A stretch of DNA of 64,000 bases from Anoxybacteroides rupiense (GCF_014196195.1 NZ_JACIDF010000010.1:56383-120382); one strand, 5' to 3'. Positions 25,903-35,650 are shown, counted from the stretch's first letter. Notes: a model not told the origin generated them from the letters alone. A program made the numbers and translations.

Positions 25903-26850
25903 TCACCAATTTTCAACAATCGCTGCAGCAGTCTGCTCATCAATAATTAAAACATTGATGAAGCCTCCGTTCAGTGCTCCTTTTATACTTTCAAGTTTAT
26001 GAATTCCTTCAACAACCGCTATCACTCGGTTCACCTTTTTTAATTCGCTTAAGGAAACGCCAATCATTTTATTGGTGAATGAATTGATAATGACATTACC
26101 AGATTCATCAAAAAATCGAAATCCGATATCACCCACGACACCCAGCTTACGCAAATAGTGCAGATCATCATCCTTCAAGTAACCTAGCTTACGCAAGGTG
26201 GAGGATTTATGCGGATTGCCGATTCCAATGATGGCAACATCGATATTCCGACCTTCTTCAAGCACGGCTTCGATATCTGGCATGGATAACAATCTTTCCC
26301 TTAATTCTTCTGTCTCAACAATGGCTGGAGCATATAAATAAAGACAGGTACAGCTCATTTTTTTAGCCAATTCGTGGGCAAGCTGGTTCGCATGAATTTC
26401 AACGAATTTTCTTCCCATCCCTCCTTCAAGCGGAATAATTTTTAACTCTTCTTTGCGAATATACGGAAATTCTTTCACTAGTTCTGCAAGCGTCGTTCCC
26501 CACGAAATCCCTAACCTTTTCACCGACTTTAAATTTTTAGAGAGATAATAAGCGCCCGCACGCGCTACAGCCCGCTTCACCATATCAGGTGTCAATCCTA
26601 CTGTCGGTACGACAACCGCATCCTTCAATCCGTAATGCTTCTCCAATTTTTGCTCCAATTCAACGGTATGGGCACTTTCATCTTTAATAAATATTTCTAC
26701 GATTCCTACTTCTTTCGCACGCTGCAGCATTTTGGAAATAATCGGTCTTGACACTCCTATTTTTTTCGCGATTTGTTCTTGCGTCCACCCTTCCATATAA
26801 TACAATGTAGCCACTTTAACAAGCTGCCTTCTTTCTTCCCACTCTAACAT
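25903..26850 (-). CDS. SorC/DeoR-type sugar-binding transcriptional regulator 1
   Basis: A 315-residue regulator: N-terminal HTH (YYMEGWTQEQIAKKIGVSRP, about residues 15-34) and a C-terminal sugar-phosphate-binding domain (ISWGTTLAELV, PLEGGMG, IGIGNP, GVVGDIGFRFFD). Start ATG 26848-26850 follows AGGTGAGG; the longer upstream frame lacks one. It lies between the gat and aco operons, and matching candidate sites occur in front of both and in its own upstream region. It is probably the common regulator, released by a phosphorylated sugar. Confidence 0.88.
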   Translation of the reverse strand: MLEWEERRQLVKVATLYYMEGWTQEQIAKKIGVSRPIISKMLQRAKEVGIVEIFIKDESAHTVELEQKLEKHYGLKDAVVVPTVGLTPDMVKRAVARAGAYYLSKNLKSVKRLGISWGTTLAELVKEFPYIRKEELKIIPLEGGMGRKFVEIHANQLAHELAKKMSCTCLYLYAPAIVETEELRERLLSMPDIEAVLEEGRNIDVAIIGIGNPHKSSTLRKLGYLKDDDLHYLRKLGVVGDIGFRFFDESGNVIINSFTNKMIGVSLSELKKVNRVIAVVEGIHKLESIKGALNGGFINVLIIDEQTAAAIVENW

Positions 26851-27090
26851 TTCCTCACCTCTTCTTTTTTCATACCATTTCAGGTGTGTTGATGACCCAT
26901 AAAAAACCCGTTGACATTGCTTGATTCCTAGCTCAATCATTCCACATTTTTCATAAAATAATGGATTATCAACACTTGCGATGTCATTTGATCTATCTGA
27001 TTACTTACATAATTCTATAATAAACATATCATCAGATGAATAAAAAGCTTTTATGTTCCATTTACTTTTTTAAAAGCAAAAAATAAGAGC

Positions 27091-27132
27091 TTATTTACAT
27101 TTTGTTCGATCCATAGAACAATTGTAAATAAT
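27091..27132 (-). promoter_or_regulatory. Inverted SorC-type sites upstream of regulator 1
   Basis: TTTACATTTTGTTC (27094-27107) and the inverted GAACAATTGTAAA (27116-27128) form a near-perfect palindrome extended by TTA/TAA. The half-sites match the motif in the gat and aco promoters. The palindrome also lies downstream of acoL and could act as a weak terminator. Confidence 0.6.
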
Positions 27133-27151
27133 CCCTTTTTACACCACACTA

Positions 27152-28534
27152 TTATTTTTTACTTTTATCTATAATGTTTTTTGCGATGTCAAAAAACGAT
27201 TCAGAAATCGTTGGATGCGGGTGAATCATACGGGCCATTTCTTCGACCGTGCCTTCTAGAAATATGAAAGAAGACGCTTCGGAAATCATTTCCGTTACGT
27301 GAGGGCCGACCATGGTGACGCCGATGATTTCTCCATATTTCATGTCATAGACGATTTTGACAAATCCTGATGTGTTGCCGGAAATCAACGCTTTCCCATT
27401 TCCGGCAAGATCGAATGTTTCTGTCTTCACCGCAAGCCCTTTCCGTTTCGCCTCTTCTTCCGTCCATCCGACGCTGGCCACTTCCGGAAGTGTGAAAATA
27501 CAGCGCGGAACCACTTGATTGTCCATTTTCCGCTCGTATCCCGCTGCGTTCGAAGCAGCAACGATCCCTTCCATATAGGCTGCATGCGCCAGCTGGTATC
27601 CCCCTATGACATCGCCGACAGCATAAATGTTGGAAGCGCTCGTTTCCATTTTTTCATTTACTTGAATAAAAGGTCCGTTTTGCTCCAGTTTTAACCCCTG
27701 AACCGCAGATAAATTAGGCTTCCTGCCAACGCTTACTAAAAGCGCCTCTCCTTCGACCAACACGGATTCGCCTTTTTCATTGAGACATTCCGTCATGATT
27801 TTGTCTCCATTTTTTTGCACACGTGTCACTTTCGCATTTGTTAACATTCGTACTCCTTTTTTTTGCAGCGATTGAGCAAGCGCTTTGGAGGCGTCCGCAT
27901 CTTCGGTCGGGATCATCCGTCCAGCCATTTCAATAATGGTCACTCGTGTTTTAAAACGAGAAAAAACCGTCGCCAGCTCCACGCCAATCACGCCGCCGCC
28001 AATAATGGTGAGGGAGCTTGGGATGTTGTCGATTTCAAAAATGGTATCGCTTGTATAAAAAGAAACATCGTTTAGCCCGGCGATCGGAGGAATGGAGGGA
28101 GATGAGCCGGTCGCCACAATGATTTTATCCGCTTGAACACGTTCCTCTTTTTGATCTGCAATCAATTGAACCGTATTTCCTTCTTCTAAAAAGCCTTCTG
28201 CCTGATATACGTCAATTTTTCCTTGTCTTAACAAAAGCGCAATCCCTTGTCGGAGACGGGAGATGACGTCATCTTTCCGCTTTTTCATCTTGTCTAAGGA
28301 AATCGTGAGGTTGCCCGTTTGAATGCCCCATTCTTTGGACAACTCAATGGATTCTATAATTTCAGCGTTTTTCAACCATGTTTTAGAAGGAATGCAGCCT
28401 CTATTTAAACAGGTGCCGCCTAAAAACTCCTTTTCCACCAGCATGACTTTTTTTCCAAGACGAGCAGCATGAAGAGCCGCCATATAGCCTCCCGGACCGC
28501 CGCCGATGACCGCGATATCATACGATTGTGCCAA
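27152..28534 (-). CDS. acoL: Dihydrolipoyl dehydrogenase (E3)
   Basis: A 460-residue flavoprotein that reoxidises dihydrolipoamide on E2 with NAD+. FAD motif GGGPGGYMAALHA, redox-active GGTCLNRGCIPSK, NAD motif GGGVIGVELA, ATGSSPSIPP and the C-terminal active-site HPHPTISE are present. Last gene of acoA-acoB-acoC-acoL, 14 bp after acoC. Confidence 0.93.
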   Translation of the reverse strand: MAQSYDIAVIGGGPGGYMAALHAARLGKKVMLVEKEFLGGTCLNRGCIPSKTWLKNAEIIESIELSKEWGIQTGNLTISLDKMKKRKDDVISRLRQGIALLLRQGKIDVYQAEGFLEEGNTVQLIADQKEERVQADKIIVATGSSPSIPPIAGLNDVSFYTSDTIFEIDNIPSSLTIIGGGVIGVELATVFSRFKTRVTIIEMAGRMIPTEDADASKALAQSLQKKGVRMLTNAKVTRVQKNGDKIMTECLNEKGESVLVEGEALLVSVGRKPNLSAVQGLKLEQNGPFIQVNEKMETSASNIYAVGDVIGGYQLAHAAYMEGIVAASNAAGYERKMDNQVVPRCIFTLPEVASVGWTEEEAKRKGLAVKTETFDLAGNGKALISGNTSGFVKIVYDMKYGEIIGVTMVGPHVTEMISEASSFIFLEGTVEEMARMIHPHPTISESFFDIAKNIIDKSKK

Positions 28535-28548
28535 ATGGAACCTCCTCC

Positions 28549-29886
28549 TTATAAAATCATTTCATACGGGTTTTCGAGAATGCGTTTGACTTCAGCTAAA
28601 AATTCCGCCGCGGGCGCGCCATCGATGACGCGGTGATCAAAAGACAAGCTGACGGTCATGATTGGGCGGATGGCGATTTCCCCATTGACAACCACAGGTT
28701 TTTCTTGGGTTCTGCCTACGCCTAAAATCGCGATTTCCGGCTGATTAATAATCGGCGTGAATGCATCAATCGGATACATGCCTAAATTGCTAATCGTAAA
28801 AGTAGAGCCTTCCAGCTCATCGGGCCGGAGTTTTTGTTCCCTCGCGCGCTTGCTTAAATCTTTTGCTTCCGCGCAAATGGCCGCCAGCCCTTTCTGTTCC
28901 ACTTGTTTAATGACCGGCACTATTAAACCGTCTTGGACCGCAACGGCTACTCCAACATTGACATTCTTTTTATAAATGATTTCATCATGCTCCAAATGGA
29001 CGTTTACTTCAGGGAAGCGTGATAAAGCCGTACCAACCGCTTTGATGAGAATGTCCGTATACGTTAAACGAAATCCTGTTTGTGTTTCGACAGTCGGAAG
29101 GAGGGCTATTCTCATTTCGATCGCTTTTGTCATATCCACATCGCTGGTTAATGTAACGTGGGGAGCGGTAAAGGCGCTTTGTACCATGCGGTCGGCCACC
29201 ACTTTCCGCAATCCAGATAGCTTCTTCCGGACTTCATGCTGCTCCTGCTTTTGTCCTGACGCTTGAGCTGGAACAGCATGGATCACATCCCGGCTCATCA
29301 CCTTGCCGCCTGCTCCTGATCCTTGAAGCGTCTTCCAATCGATATTCTCACGTTCGGCCATTTTTCTTGCCAGCGGCGATGCTTTTGGCTGTTCCTTTTC
29401 CGTTTCTAAATATTGCTGCACATCTTTCAGGTGGATGCGGCCTTTGGGCCCGCTTCCTAAAATGCTTTGTAGATCCGCTTGCGCTTCTTTGGCTAAGCGT
29501 CTGGCGGCAGGTGTGGCTCGTACCTTTCCATTCTCATTGCTTTTCCCTTCGACAGCGTCCTCGCTTATTGCAGACGGTTCCGTCTTTTGACCAGATGGTT
29601 CGGTTGCTCCTTCTGATAAAATCGGCGGCTCTTCAGGAACAGCCTCCCCTCGTTCGCCGATATAGCCAATCACTTGATTGACCGGGACTTGATCATCGGC
29701 TTGGAAATATTTTTTCAACAGGATTCCTCTGTCATAGGCCTCCACTTCGATATTGATTTTATCGGTCATAATTTCAAAGAGCGGTTCGCCGATATCAACA
29801 GGTTCACCTTCTTCTTTCAACCATTGAAGGAGTGTGCCGACTTCCATCGTACTGCTCAGCTTCGGCATAAAAATTTCTTTGGCCAT
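28549..29886 (-). CDS. acoC: 2-oxo acid/acetoin dehydrogenase E2 with two subunit-binding domains
   Basis: A 445-residue acyltransferase. Lipoyl domain at about 1-78 (lipoyl-Lys in EIMTDKINIEVEA). Two peripheral-subunit-binding domains follow: RATPAARRLAKEAQ ... GSGPKGRIHLKDV and KASPLARKMAERE ... GSGAGGKVMSRDV. The C-terminal catalytic domain ends in SFDHRVIDGAPAAEF with the catalytic His. One binding domain is usual, so the duplicate is odd. It transfers the acyl group to CoA as the core of the complex. Confidence 0.9.
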   Translation of the reverse strand: MAKEIFMPKLSSTMEVGTLLQWLKEEGEPVDIGEPLFEIMTDKINIEVEAYDRGILLKKYFQADDQVPVNQVIGYIGERGEAVPEEPPILSEGATEPSGQKTEPSAISEDAVEGKSNENGKVRATPAARRLAKEAQADLQSILGSGPKGRIHLKDVQQYLETEKEQPKASPLARKMAERENIDWKTLQGSGAGGKVMSRDVIHAVPAQASGQKQEQHEVRKKLSGLRKVVADRMVQSAFTAPHVTLTSDVDMTKAIEMRIALLPTVETQTGFRLTYTDILIKAVGTALSRFPEVNVHLEHDEIIYKKNVNVGVAVAVQDGLIVPVIKQVEQKGLAAICAEAKDLSKRAREQKLRPDELEGSTFTISNLGMYPIDAFTPIINQPEIAILGVGRTQEKPVVVNGEIAIRPIMTVSLSFDHRVIDGAPAAEFLAEVKRILENPYEMIL

Positions 29887-29903
29887 CGGTTCTTCCCCCC
29901 TTT

Positions 29904-30887
29904 TTATTTAAATTGGACCGTTTCTTTTACGGCTTTGATAATATCTGGTACTTGCGGGACAGCCGCTTTTTCTAAATTCGGGTTATAAGGAATCGGAACA
30001 GGCAGCCCGCCAAGCCGTTTAATAGGGGCGTCGAGATAATCGAAAGCCTCGCTCTCTGCAATGATGCTTGCGATTTCACCGCCATATCCTCCACGTTTGA
30101 CCGCTTCGTGGACAACGACCACTCGTCCTGTCTTTTTCACCGATTCGACGATCGTCTCTTCATCAAGCGGGACAAGTGTTCTCGGATCGACAATTTCGAC
30201 GTCAATCCCTTCCTTTTCAAGCTCTTTTGCCGCTTCTAATGCCTTATGCACCATCATCGCTGTGGCAACAATGGTTACGTCCTTTCCTTCCCGTTTCATG
30301 TCTGCTTTTCCTAATGGAATCGAGTATGGTTCTTCTGGAACGTGGCTTTTCATTTTGTAAAGGAGCTTATGTTCGTAGAAAATCACGGGATTATCATCAT
30401 CAATCGCCGCCTTCAACAATCCTTTGGCATCATAAGCGGTTGACGGCTGTACGACCTTTAGCCCGGGAATATGAGCCATCCATGCTTCTAGGCTTTGGGA
30501 ATGTTGGGCAGCTGCGCCTGTACCTGATCCAGCAGGAGTTCTTACCACCATCGGAACCTTCCCTTTTCCTCCGTACATGTATCGGAGTTTGGCCGCTTGG
30601 TTCACAAGCTGATCCATCGCGATCGTGATAAAATCGGAAAATTGCAGCTCCAAAATCGGCCGCATCCCTGTCAACGCTGATCCGACGGCCGCACCGGCAA
30701 TAGCTGCTTCCGAAATCGGCGTATTTCTCACACGTTCCGGTCCAAATTCTTCAATCATTCCTCGCGTGACACCAAATGCGCCGCCGTAAACCCCGATATC
30801 CTCTCCTAATAAATAAACATCTTGATTTTTTCTCATTTCCTGACTCATCGCTTCGCGAACGGCTTCTAAATACGTGATCTCTCGCAT
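29904..30887 (-). CDS. acoB: Acetoin/2-oxo acid dehydrogenase E1 beta
   Basis: A 327-residue thiamine-diphosphate-dependent E1 subunit. [50 protein letters not shown] and a transketolase C-terminal domain are typical. It pairs with the alpha subunit encoded 15 bp upstream. Acetoin cleavage is the likeliest role by family resemblance; another 2-oxo substrate is possible. Confidence 0.9.
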   Translation of the reverse strand: MREITYLEAVREAMSQEMRKNQDVYLLGEDIGVYGGAFGVTRGMIEEFGPERVRNTPISEAAIAGAAVGSALTGMRPILELQFSDFITIAMDQLVNQAAKLRYMYGGKGKVPMVVRTPAGSGTGAAAQHSQSLEAWMAHIPGLKVVQPSTAYDAKGLLKAAIDDDNPVIFYEHKLLYKMKSHVPEEPYSIPLGKADMKREGKDVTIVATAMMVHKALEAAKELEKEGIDVEIVDPRTLVPLDEETIVESVKKTGRVVVVHEAVKRGGYGGEIASIIAESEAFDYLDAPIKRLGGLPVPIPYNPNLEKAAVPQVPDIIKAVKETVQFK

Positions 30888-30902
30888 CGCTTTTCTCCCC
30901 CT

Positions 30903-31883
30903 TTACGCATAAACGTCTTCCAACAATGTATCGAGCGACGGTTCTGGACTTTTTTCCGCAAACGCGACAGCGTCTTCAATTTCCCGGAACGCTTCTTCGC
31001 GCAGCTGTTCGGCCTTTTCTTCTGTTAATACTCCTTTTTCCATCAAGTACTCTTTGAATCTTTTGATCGGATCTTTTTTTCTCCATTCTTGTTCTTCTTC
31101 GCGAGTGCGATATTTTTTGGCGTCGCTTTTGGAGTGGCCCTTCCATCGATAGGTTTTGGCTTCAATCAGTACAGGCCCCTTTCCTGATCTGGCATATTCA
31201 ACCGCTTCATAAACGGCATTCATCACTTCCAGCATGTCATTTCCGTCGATGACCTTGCCGGGAATGCCGTAAGCCTGTGCCCGATCGGCGATATGTTCAA
31301 TATTGAACATATCTTTGACAGACCCGCTCATTCCATATTGATTGTTCTCGCATATGAACACAACGGGAAGATCCCAAATGGAAGCAAGGTTTAGGGATTC
31401 ATGGAAGCTTCCTTCATTGGCTGCACCATCTCCGAAAAAGCACAAGACAACATAGCCTTCGTTTTTCATCCTGGAAGTTAATGCCGCGCCGACGGCCAAC
31501 GGGATGCCGCCGCCGACAATTCCGTTTGCGCCAAGGTTTCCTTTTTCCACGTCGGCAATGTGCATAGAGCCGCCTTTTCCTTTACAGTATCCGGTCACTT
31601 TGCCAAACAGTTCGGCCATCATTTTATCGACGGATGCCCCTTTCGCAATGCAATGACCGTGGCCTCGATGCGTGCTCGTAATTTTATCTTTCTCTTGCAA
31701 AACCGCAATGGATCCAGCTGCCGTCGCTTCTTGTCCGACGCAAAGGTGTGTCGTTCCATGAATCATCCCCTTAGCAAAAAATTGGTCCACCTTCTCATCA
31801 AAATATCGAATGAGCCACATTTGTTTATACAATTCAACTAATTTTTCATCTGTTATAAATGCTGGAAGTGCATGATTGCTCAT
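30903..31883 (-). CDS. acoA: Acetoin/2-oxo acid dehydrogenase E1 alpha
   Basis: A 326-residue E1 subunit that binds thiamine diphosphate: GDGAANEGSFHESLNLASIWDLP then VVFICENNQYGMS is the cofactor motif, and THRGHGHCIAKG the activity loop. It decarboxylates or cleaves the substrate and passes the acyl group to the lipoyl arm of E2. First gene of the operon, behind its own promoter. No sigma-54 activator (AcoR) gene is nearby, unlike the B. subtilis aco locus. Confidence 0.9.
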   Translation of the reverse strand: MSNHALPAFITDEKLVELYKQMWLIRYFDEKVDQFFAKGMIHGTTHLCVGQEATAAGSIAVLQEKDKITSTHRGHGHCIAKGASVDKMMAELFGKVTGYCKGKGGSMHIADVEKGNLGANGIVGGGIPLAVGAALTSRMKNEGYVVLCFFGDGAANEGSFHESLNLASIWDLPVVFICENNQYGMSGSVKDMFNIEHIADRAQAYGIPGKVIDGNDMLEVMNAVYEAVEYARSGKGPVLIEAKTYRWKGHSKSDAKKYRTREEEQEWRKKDPIKRFKEYLMEKGVLTEEKAEQLREEAFREIEDAVAFAEKSPEPSLDTLLEDVYA

Positions 31884-31897
31884 TTTTACACTCTCCC

Positions 31898-31960
31898 TTT
31901 ACATTTGTTCTTTATATTTACTTTTGTAATAAATATAAAGTTTTTTCTGAAAATAGTCAA
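31898..31960 (-). promoter_or_regulatory. aco promoter with SorC-type operator
   Basis: On the minus strand TTGACT (31955-31960) and TATATT (31932-31937) are 17 bp apart. TTTACATTTGTTC (31898-31910) is identical to the gat site and at the same distance from the -10. A perfect 11-bp inverted repeat (31910-31920 with 31930-31940, CTTTATATTTA) overlaps the -10. Confidence 0.8.
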
Positions 31961-32061
31961 GGAATATCTACGTGAGTTTTACTAGAAATTTCAAAATAGA
32001 AAACGTATTTGAGCTTGTTTTTTCGCGCTGAAAAAATCAGGAGATCTGTTATCATATTTCG

Positions 32062-32110
32062 TGCAAAAAAAAAAAGCGGCTGTCATGTTTGCAGTTACGA
32101 CAGCACAGCT
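32062..32110 (-). terminator. Terminator after regulator 2
   Basis: GCTGTC (32079-32084) pairs with GACAGC (32099-32104), with flanking AGC/GCT pairs, and the minus strand continues into a run of at least ten T (complement of 32065-32075). It separates the glucitol-type operon from the aco operon. Confidence 0.8.
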
Positions 32111-32181
32111 ACTGAGCAAAGATGAAAAGCATATAAAATTGATGTGTTGGACACCCTCGTGTTTTACACAGAGGATACGTT

Positions 32182-33111
32182 TTAGGACCCGAGCATTTCT
32201 GCTGTTTTTTCATCTGTGATCAGCACATTGATTAATTTCCCATTTAAAACGGCTTTAATGGCTTCGACTTTTTCCACCCCCGCTGCTACTCCGATCACAA
32301 ACGGGATTTTTTTTAATTTTTTAATGTCGAAAGAAATAATTTTATCATTCCAGCTATTCGAAGGAGCATTTCCATTTTCATCGATAAATTTATAGCAAAT
32401 ATCACCGACCGCATCGAGTTCATTAAAATATTGCCGATACTTTTTGCCAATCTCTGATCTCGTAATGGTGGAGTGTTTAGGTGAACCGCCGATTCCCACA
32501 AGGATGATATCCGCTTTTTCAGCAAGTTCAAAAACACTTTGTATCGATGATTGGGACATAAACAATTCCTTATCTTTTTTACTGTCGGCTATTACCGGAG
32601 CATGAAGGAATTTATAATGGGCTTTTAATTTTTCGGCAAACATAGAAACAAGAACATTGGCATGGATATCTACCCGTTCATCTCCCATGCCTCCTACGAT
32701 CGGAACAAAGGTGGTAGAGGCATAAGGGAGCTTGGCTGACAGCTGCTTTGCTACGGAGAGCAAGGTGGTGCCAGAAGAAACTCCGACAATTTGCCCATTT
32801 TTCAAGATCCTTAATAAATAACGGCTTGCATATGTTCCAATACTGTCTAAATCTGTGCCATTTCCCAGGTTAGGAACGCAAATGACCTCCCGAAGCCCAT
32901 ACTTTTTCTCAATCCTTGCTTCTATATTCATAAAAGGATGGTGTGAGCCGTCATGAATTTTTATTTCCACAATTCCTGCTTCTCTCGCCTTTGATAAATA
33001 TTTTGAGATTAATGATCGACTTACACCGAACACTTTGGCGATTTCTGATTGGGTCGCTCCTTCCAAGTAATACATATGGGATATTTTCACAAGCAGCCTT
33101 CTATCTTCCAA
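32182..33111 (-). CDS. SorC/DeoR-type sugar-binding transcriptional regulator 2
   Basis: A 309-residue paralogue of regulator 1: HTH YYLEGATQSEIAKVFGVSRS, then VSSGTTLLSV, PIVGGMGDERV, VGIGGSPKHST and AVGDICYKFIDENGN. It starts at a TTG 4 nt after AAGGGGG. It is the last gene of the glucitol-type operon, 62 bp after srlB, so it probably regulates that operon through the palindromes upstream of the first gene. Confidence 0.86.
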   Translation of the reverse strand: MEDRRLLVKISHMYYLEGATQSEIAKVFGVSRSLISKYLSKAREAGIVEIKIHDGSHHPFMNIEARIEKKYGLREVICVPNLGNGTDLDSIGTYASRYLLRILKNGQIVGVSSGTTLLSVAKQLSAKLPYASTTFVPIVGGMGDERVDIHANVLVSMFAEKLKAHYKFLHAPVIADSKKDKELFMSQSSIQSVFELAEKADIILVGIGGSPKHSTITRSEIGKKYRQYFNELDAVGDICYKFIDENGNAPSNSWNDKIISFDIKKLKKIPFVIGVAAGVEKVEAIKAVLNGKLINVLITDEKTAEMLGS

Positions 33112-33173
33112 CAGTCCCCCTTCTTTCTATCAAAAATTAGACTGTATTTTGTTATAATCAACGAAAGAATTGG

Positions 33174-33533
33174 TTATTTCTCAAAGCGAATTTCTTTCCC
33201 GACTTCGAGCGATGGGAAGGCGAAAGGCTCAACAAAAACCGCTCCAGGAAGCACATGTTCATTCGGCTCGGAGAAATAGATAGAAATATGGCCCAGTTCT
33301 TTTAAATTTTTGTTTGCTGCTGATCCGACCGCCGTGATGGAATATTCTTGATCGTTCCAAATGATTTTCCCGCCTTCAATTAGAGGCTCATCTGGCACTT
33401 CACCGGCAAATTCGTGAATAACCGATATCTCTCTTAGCTCTGGAGGAGCGTGAAGTCCAAAGAGAATTAATAGGTTTTCTTCTTTAAATGATGAGACGAG
33501 TGCACCGATTTCACGAATAATGGTTTTTGACAT
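33174..33533 (-). CDS. srlB: PTS EIIA, glucitol/sorbitol family
   Basis: A 119-residue phosphocarrier of the glucitol family, with LILFGLHAPPELREISVIHE carrying the likely active His. AAGGAGG precedes the ATG. It donates phosphate to the EIIB encoded upstream. Confidence 0.88.
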   Translation of the reverse strand: MSKTIIREIGALVSSFKEENLLILFGLHAPPELREISVIHEFAGEVPDEPLIEGGKIIWNDQEYSITAVGSAANKNLKELGHISIYFSEPNEHVLPGAVFVEPFAFPSLEVGKEIRFEK

Positions 33534-33553
33534 CTTTTATCCTCCTTGAATGA

Positions 33554-34585
33554 TTAATACATGCCAATGCTTGCGGCATATGCGATTAAAACGGCAAGAA
33601 CTCCCGTGATTAAGCGGCTGTACAAGACCGCTGGCACGCCGTATTGAATCGTTTCCGGCTTTGCTTCGCCAAGAGACAGACCGACAGGGACAAAATCCGC
33701 ACCCACCTGGCCATTAATAGCGAATAGAGCCGGCAAAGCAAACTGCGGCGGAATATGGCCTGCTGCAATTTGGCTTCCAATTAACACCCCAACGACTTGC
33801 GCAATCACCGCTCCGGGACCTAATACCGGCGACAGAATCGGAATGGTACATACGATAACAATGATGATCAATCCCCATAAAGAACTGGCGAGAGGAGAAA
33901 GAGTATTGGCAATCACATCACCGATTCCCGTATAATTGATGATGCCGATTAACATACTGACAAAAGCCATAAATGGAATAATATTTTTAATCAGCATATC
34001 AACAGAATCGCGGCCCGCCTGATAAAAAGTGCCGGTTACTTTTCCTATTCCCCTTGAAAACCTCATAAATAGATTTTCATTATGCTCACGGGATTCTTTT
34101 TTCACTTGTTCATATTGAGAGCGAAAGGCTTCCTTATCCTTCACATCGAATGCCGGTCTTTCTTCCAAGTTTTCTGCTCCCAAAGCATCCGCCTGAACCG
34201 CTTGTTCTTCTGCTTCATCCGCTCGATAAATGTCCTTCACGGTAACGCCTGATACAAAAATATCTTCTGTAATGTGTTTCGCTAACGGACCAGAAGGAGA
34301 AGACGGAAGAATATCAACGGTCGGGATTCTTTTCATTGGATACAGGCCGATTCTCGCTGTTCCGCCGCAATCAATCACCACGCACATCATTTCATCTTCT
34401 GGAACGGAATGTTTAAAGCCGTCTATCGCTTCCGTGCCAGTTAACTCTGCTATTCTCGCTGCTACAGGATGGATGCCGCCGCCCGTAATCGATACAACTT
34501 TTTGTTTTTTTCCTTGCGGCTCAATGCGCAAGCCTTTTCCCCAGCCGCCTGAACCTTTGGCAACAAAAACAGCTTGTTTTGACAT
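33554..34585 (-). CDS. srlE: PTS EIIB/EIIC2, glucitol/sorbitol family
   Basis: A 343-residue protein. The N-terminal EIIB domain (about 1-120; GSGGWGKGLRIEP, CVVIDCGGTARIGLYP with the phospho-Cys) is followed by a membrane domain (IIPFMAFVSMLIGIINYTG, PVLGPGAVIAQVVG, NGQVGADFVPVGLSLGEA). The second of two adjacent ATGs (34583-34585) is chosen for spacing from GGAGGAG. Confidence 0.88.
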   Translation of the reverse strand: MSKQAVFVAKGSGGWGKGLRIEPQGKKQKVVSITGGGIHPVAARIAELTGTEAIDGFKHSVPEDEMMCVVIDCGGTARIGLYPMKRIPTVDILPSSPSGPLAKHITEDIFVSGVTVKDIYRADEAEEQAVQADALGAENLEERPAFDVKDKEAFRSQYEQVKKESREHNENLFMRFSRGIGKVTGTFYQAGRDSVDMLIKNIIPFMAFVSMLIGIINYTGIGDVIANTLSPLASSLWGLIIIVIVCTIPILSPVLGPGAVIAQVVGVLIGSQIAAGHIPPQFALPALFAINGQVGADFVPVGLSLGEAKPETIQYGVPAVLYSRLITGVLAVLIAYAASIGMY

Positions 34586-34635
34586 CATTTCTCCTCCTCT
34601 TAAACATTTGAATTCGCTTTCATCTTTGCCCTATG

Positions 34636-35163
34636 TTAAGATTTTGCTTCCATTCTGCGCGCCAAGAATTTGGTAATATATTCGGTAATGATTCCTCGCA
34701 ATAAAATGACAACAATCCCTACGAGAAAATAGCGGACAGCAAGTTCTGACATCGAATAGCCGGCCTCTTTGATCCCATTGGCAATTCCTAAATAGACAAA
34801 TAGCTCGCCTGCGTTCGCATATGGGAATAGCGCTGTTACCGGATGAACGAATGATACGGCAGAATCATAAAACGCCGGTTTTTGTTTTTCTGGCAAAAAT
34901 CGTCCGAACGTATAACACATCGGGTTTGTTAATAGCAATACGGACAATATCGGCATGACCGTATATCTTAACAGCATATACTTTGAGGCAAATTGGATCG
35001 CTTGATTGACCCGCTCTTCCCCAATAAATTTAATAACGGCATAAGTGAATGTAAGTAAAACAATTAAAGTCGGGATAATTCCTGTAAACATTCCCATAAA
35101 CGTCTCTCCGCCGGCCTGAAACATTCCGATAAAATGTTCACCAATCCATTTTAACCATTCCAT
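34636..35163 (-). CDS. srlA: PTS EIIC, glucitol/sorbitol family
   Basis: A 175-residue membrane subunit with about four helices and the family signature NPMCYTFGRFLPEKQKPAFY. It forms the permease with SrlE. The GutM-type activator is encoded 26 bp upstream. Confidence 0.9.
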   Translation of the reverse strand: MEWLKWIGEHFIGMFQAGGETFMGMFTGIIPTLIVLLTFTYAVIKFIGEERVNQAIQFASKYMLLRYTVMPILSVLLLTNPMCYTFGRFLPEKQKPAFYDSAVSFVHPVTALFPYANAGELFVYLGIANGIKEAGYSMSELAVRYFLVGIVVILLRGIITEYITKFLARRMEAKS

Positions 35164-35188
35164 CTTTCACTTCTCCTTTCCGGGCATT

Positions 35189-35614
35189 TTATATGGAAAG
35201 CTTTTTCTTAGAAATGGAAACCATCGCGTTTTCGGCTGCCATTGACAAAGCCGCCAAAAATGAAGGGATTTGCTTCTTCCTTCCTCCAGCCTTTTCAACA
35301 CATTCATGATGATCATCCAAAATTTTCGCTACGTGATGCCCAATGTATTTTTCATATTTTTTAAACTTCGAAAAAACGGAAACCCCTTTGAGAATATAGC
35401 AATCTTCTATCACATAATCGTTGTTCACCACAATCATAGCCACAGCGCCGGGACTCAATTTTCGTCTGTTCATGCCAGAGTACAAAAAATAGCCTTCTTT
35501 GCCTTTGTAACGGCTTACAATTTTGCCGACATATTTTTGATAATGTCTGACTTGTATGATCGTTGCCACATATTGAATCAGCAAAATCATCGATAAAATG
35601 ATGGCAAGCTTCAA
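35189..35614 (-). CDS. gutM: GutM/SrlM-type regulator
   Basis: A 141-residue GutM-family protein: N-terminal membrane helix (LAIILSMILLIQYVATIIQV), then GKIVSRYKGKEGYFLYSG and a short C-terminal tail. In E. coli GutM activates the glucitol operon. Its place beside glucitol-type PTS genes is conserved. How the membrane helix relates to regulation is not clear. Confidence 0.85.
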   Translation of the reverse strand: MKLAIILSMILLIQYVATIIQVRHYQKYVGKIVSRYKGKEGYFLYSGMNRRKLSPGAVAMIVVNNDYVIEDCYILKGVSVFSKFKKYEKYIGHHVAKILDDHHECVEKAGGRKKQIPSFLAALSMAAENAMVSISKKKLSI

Positions 35615-35650
35615 AAAGAATCACCTCCTTTGCGCTTGACACATGCATTT

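Noticed and set aside
27091..27132. Palindrome as a simple terminator of acoL
   Set aside because: The stem is AT-rich and its half-sites match the operator motif of the gat and aco promoters, so regulation is the better explanation, though dual use is possible.
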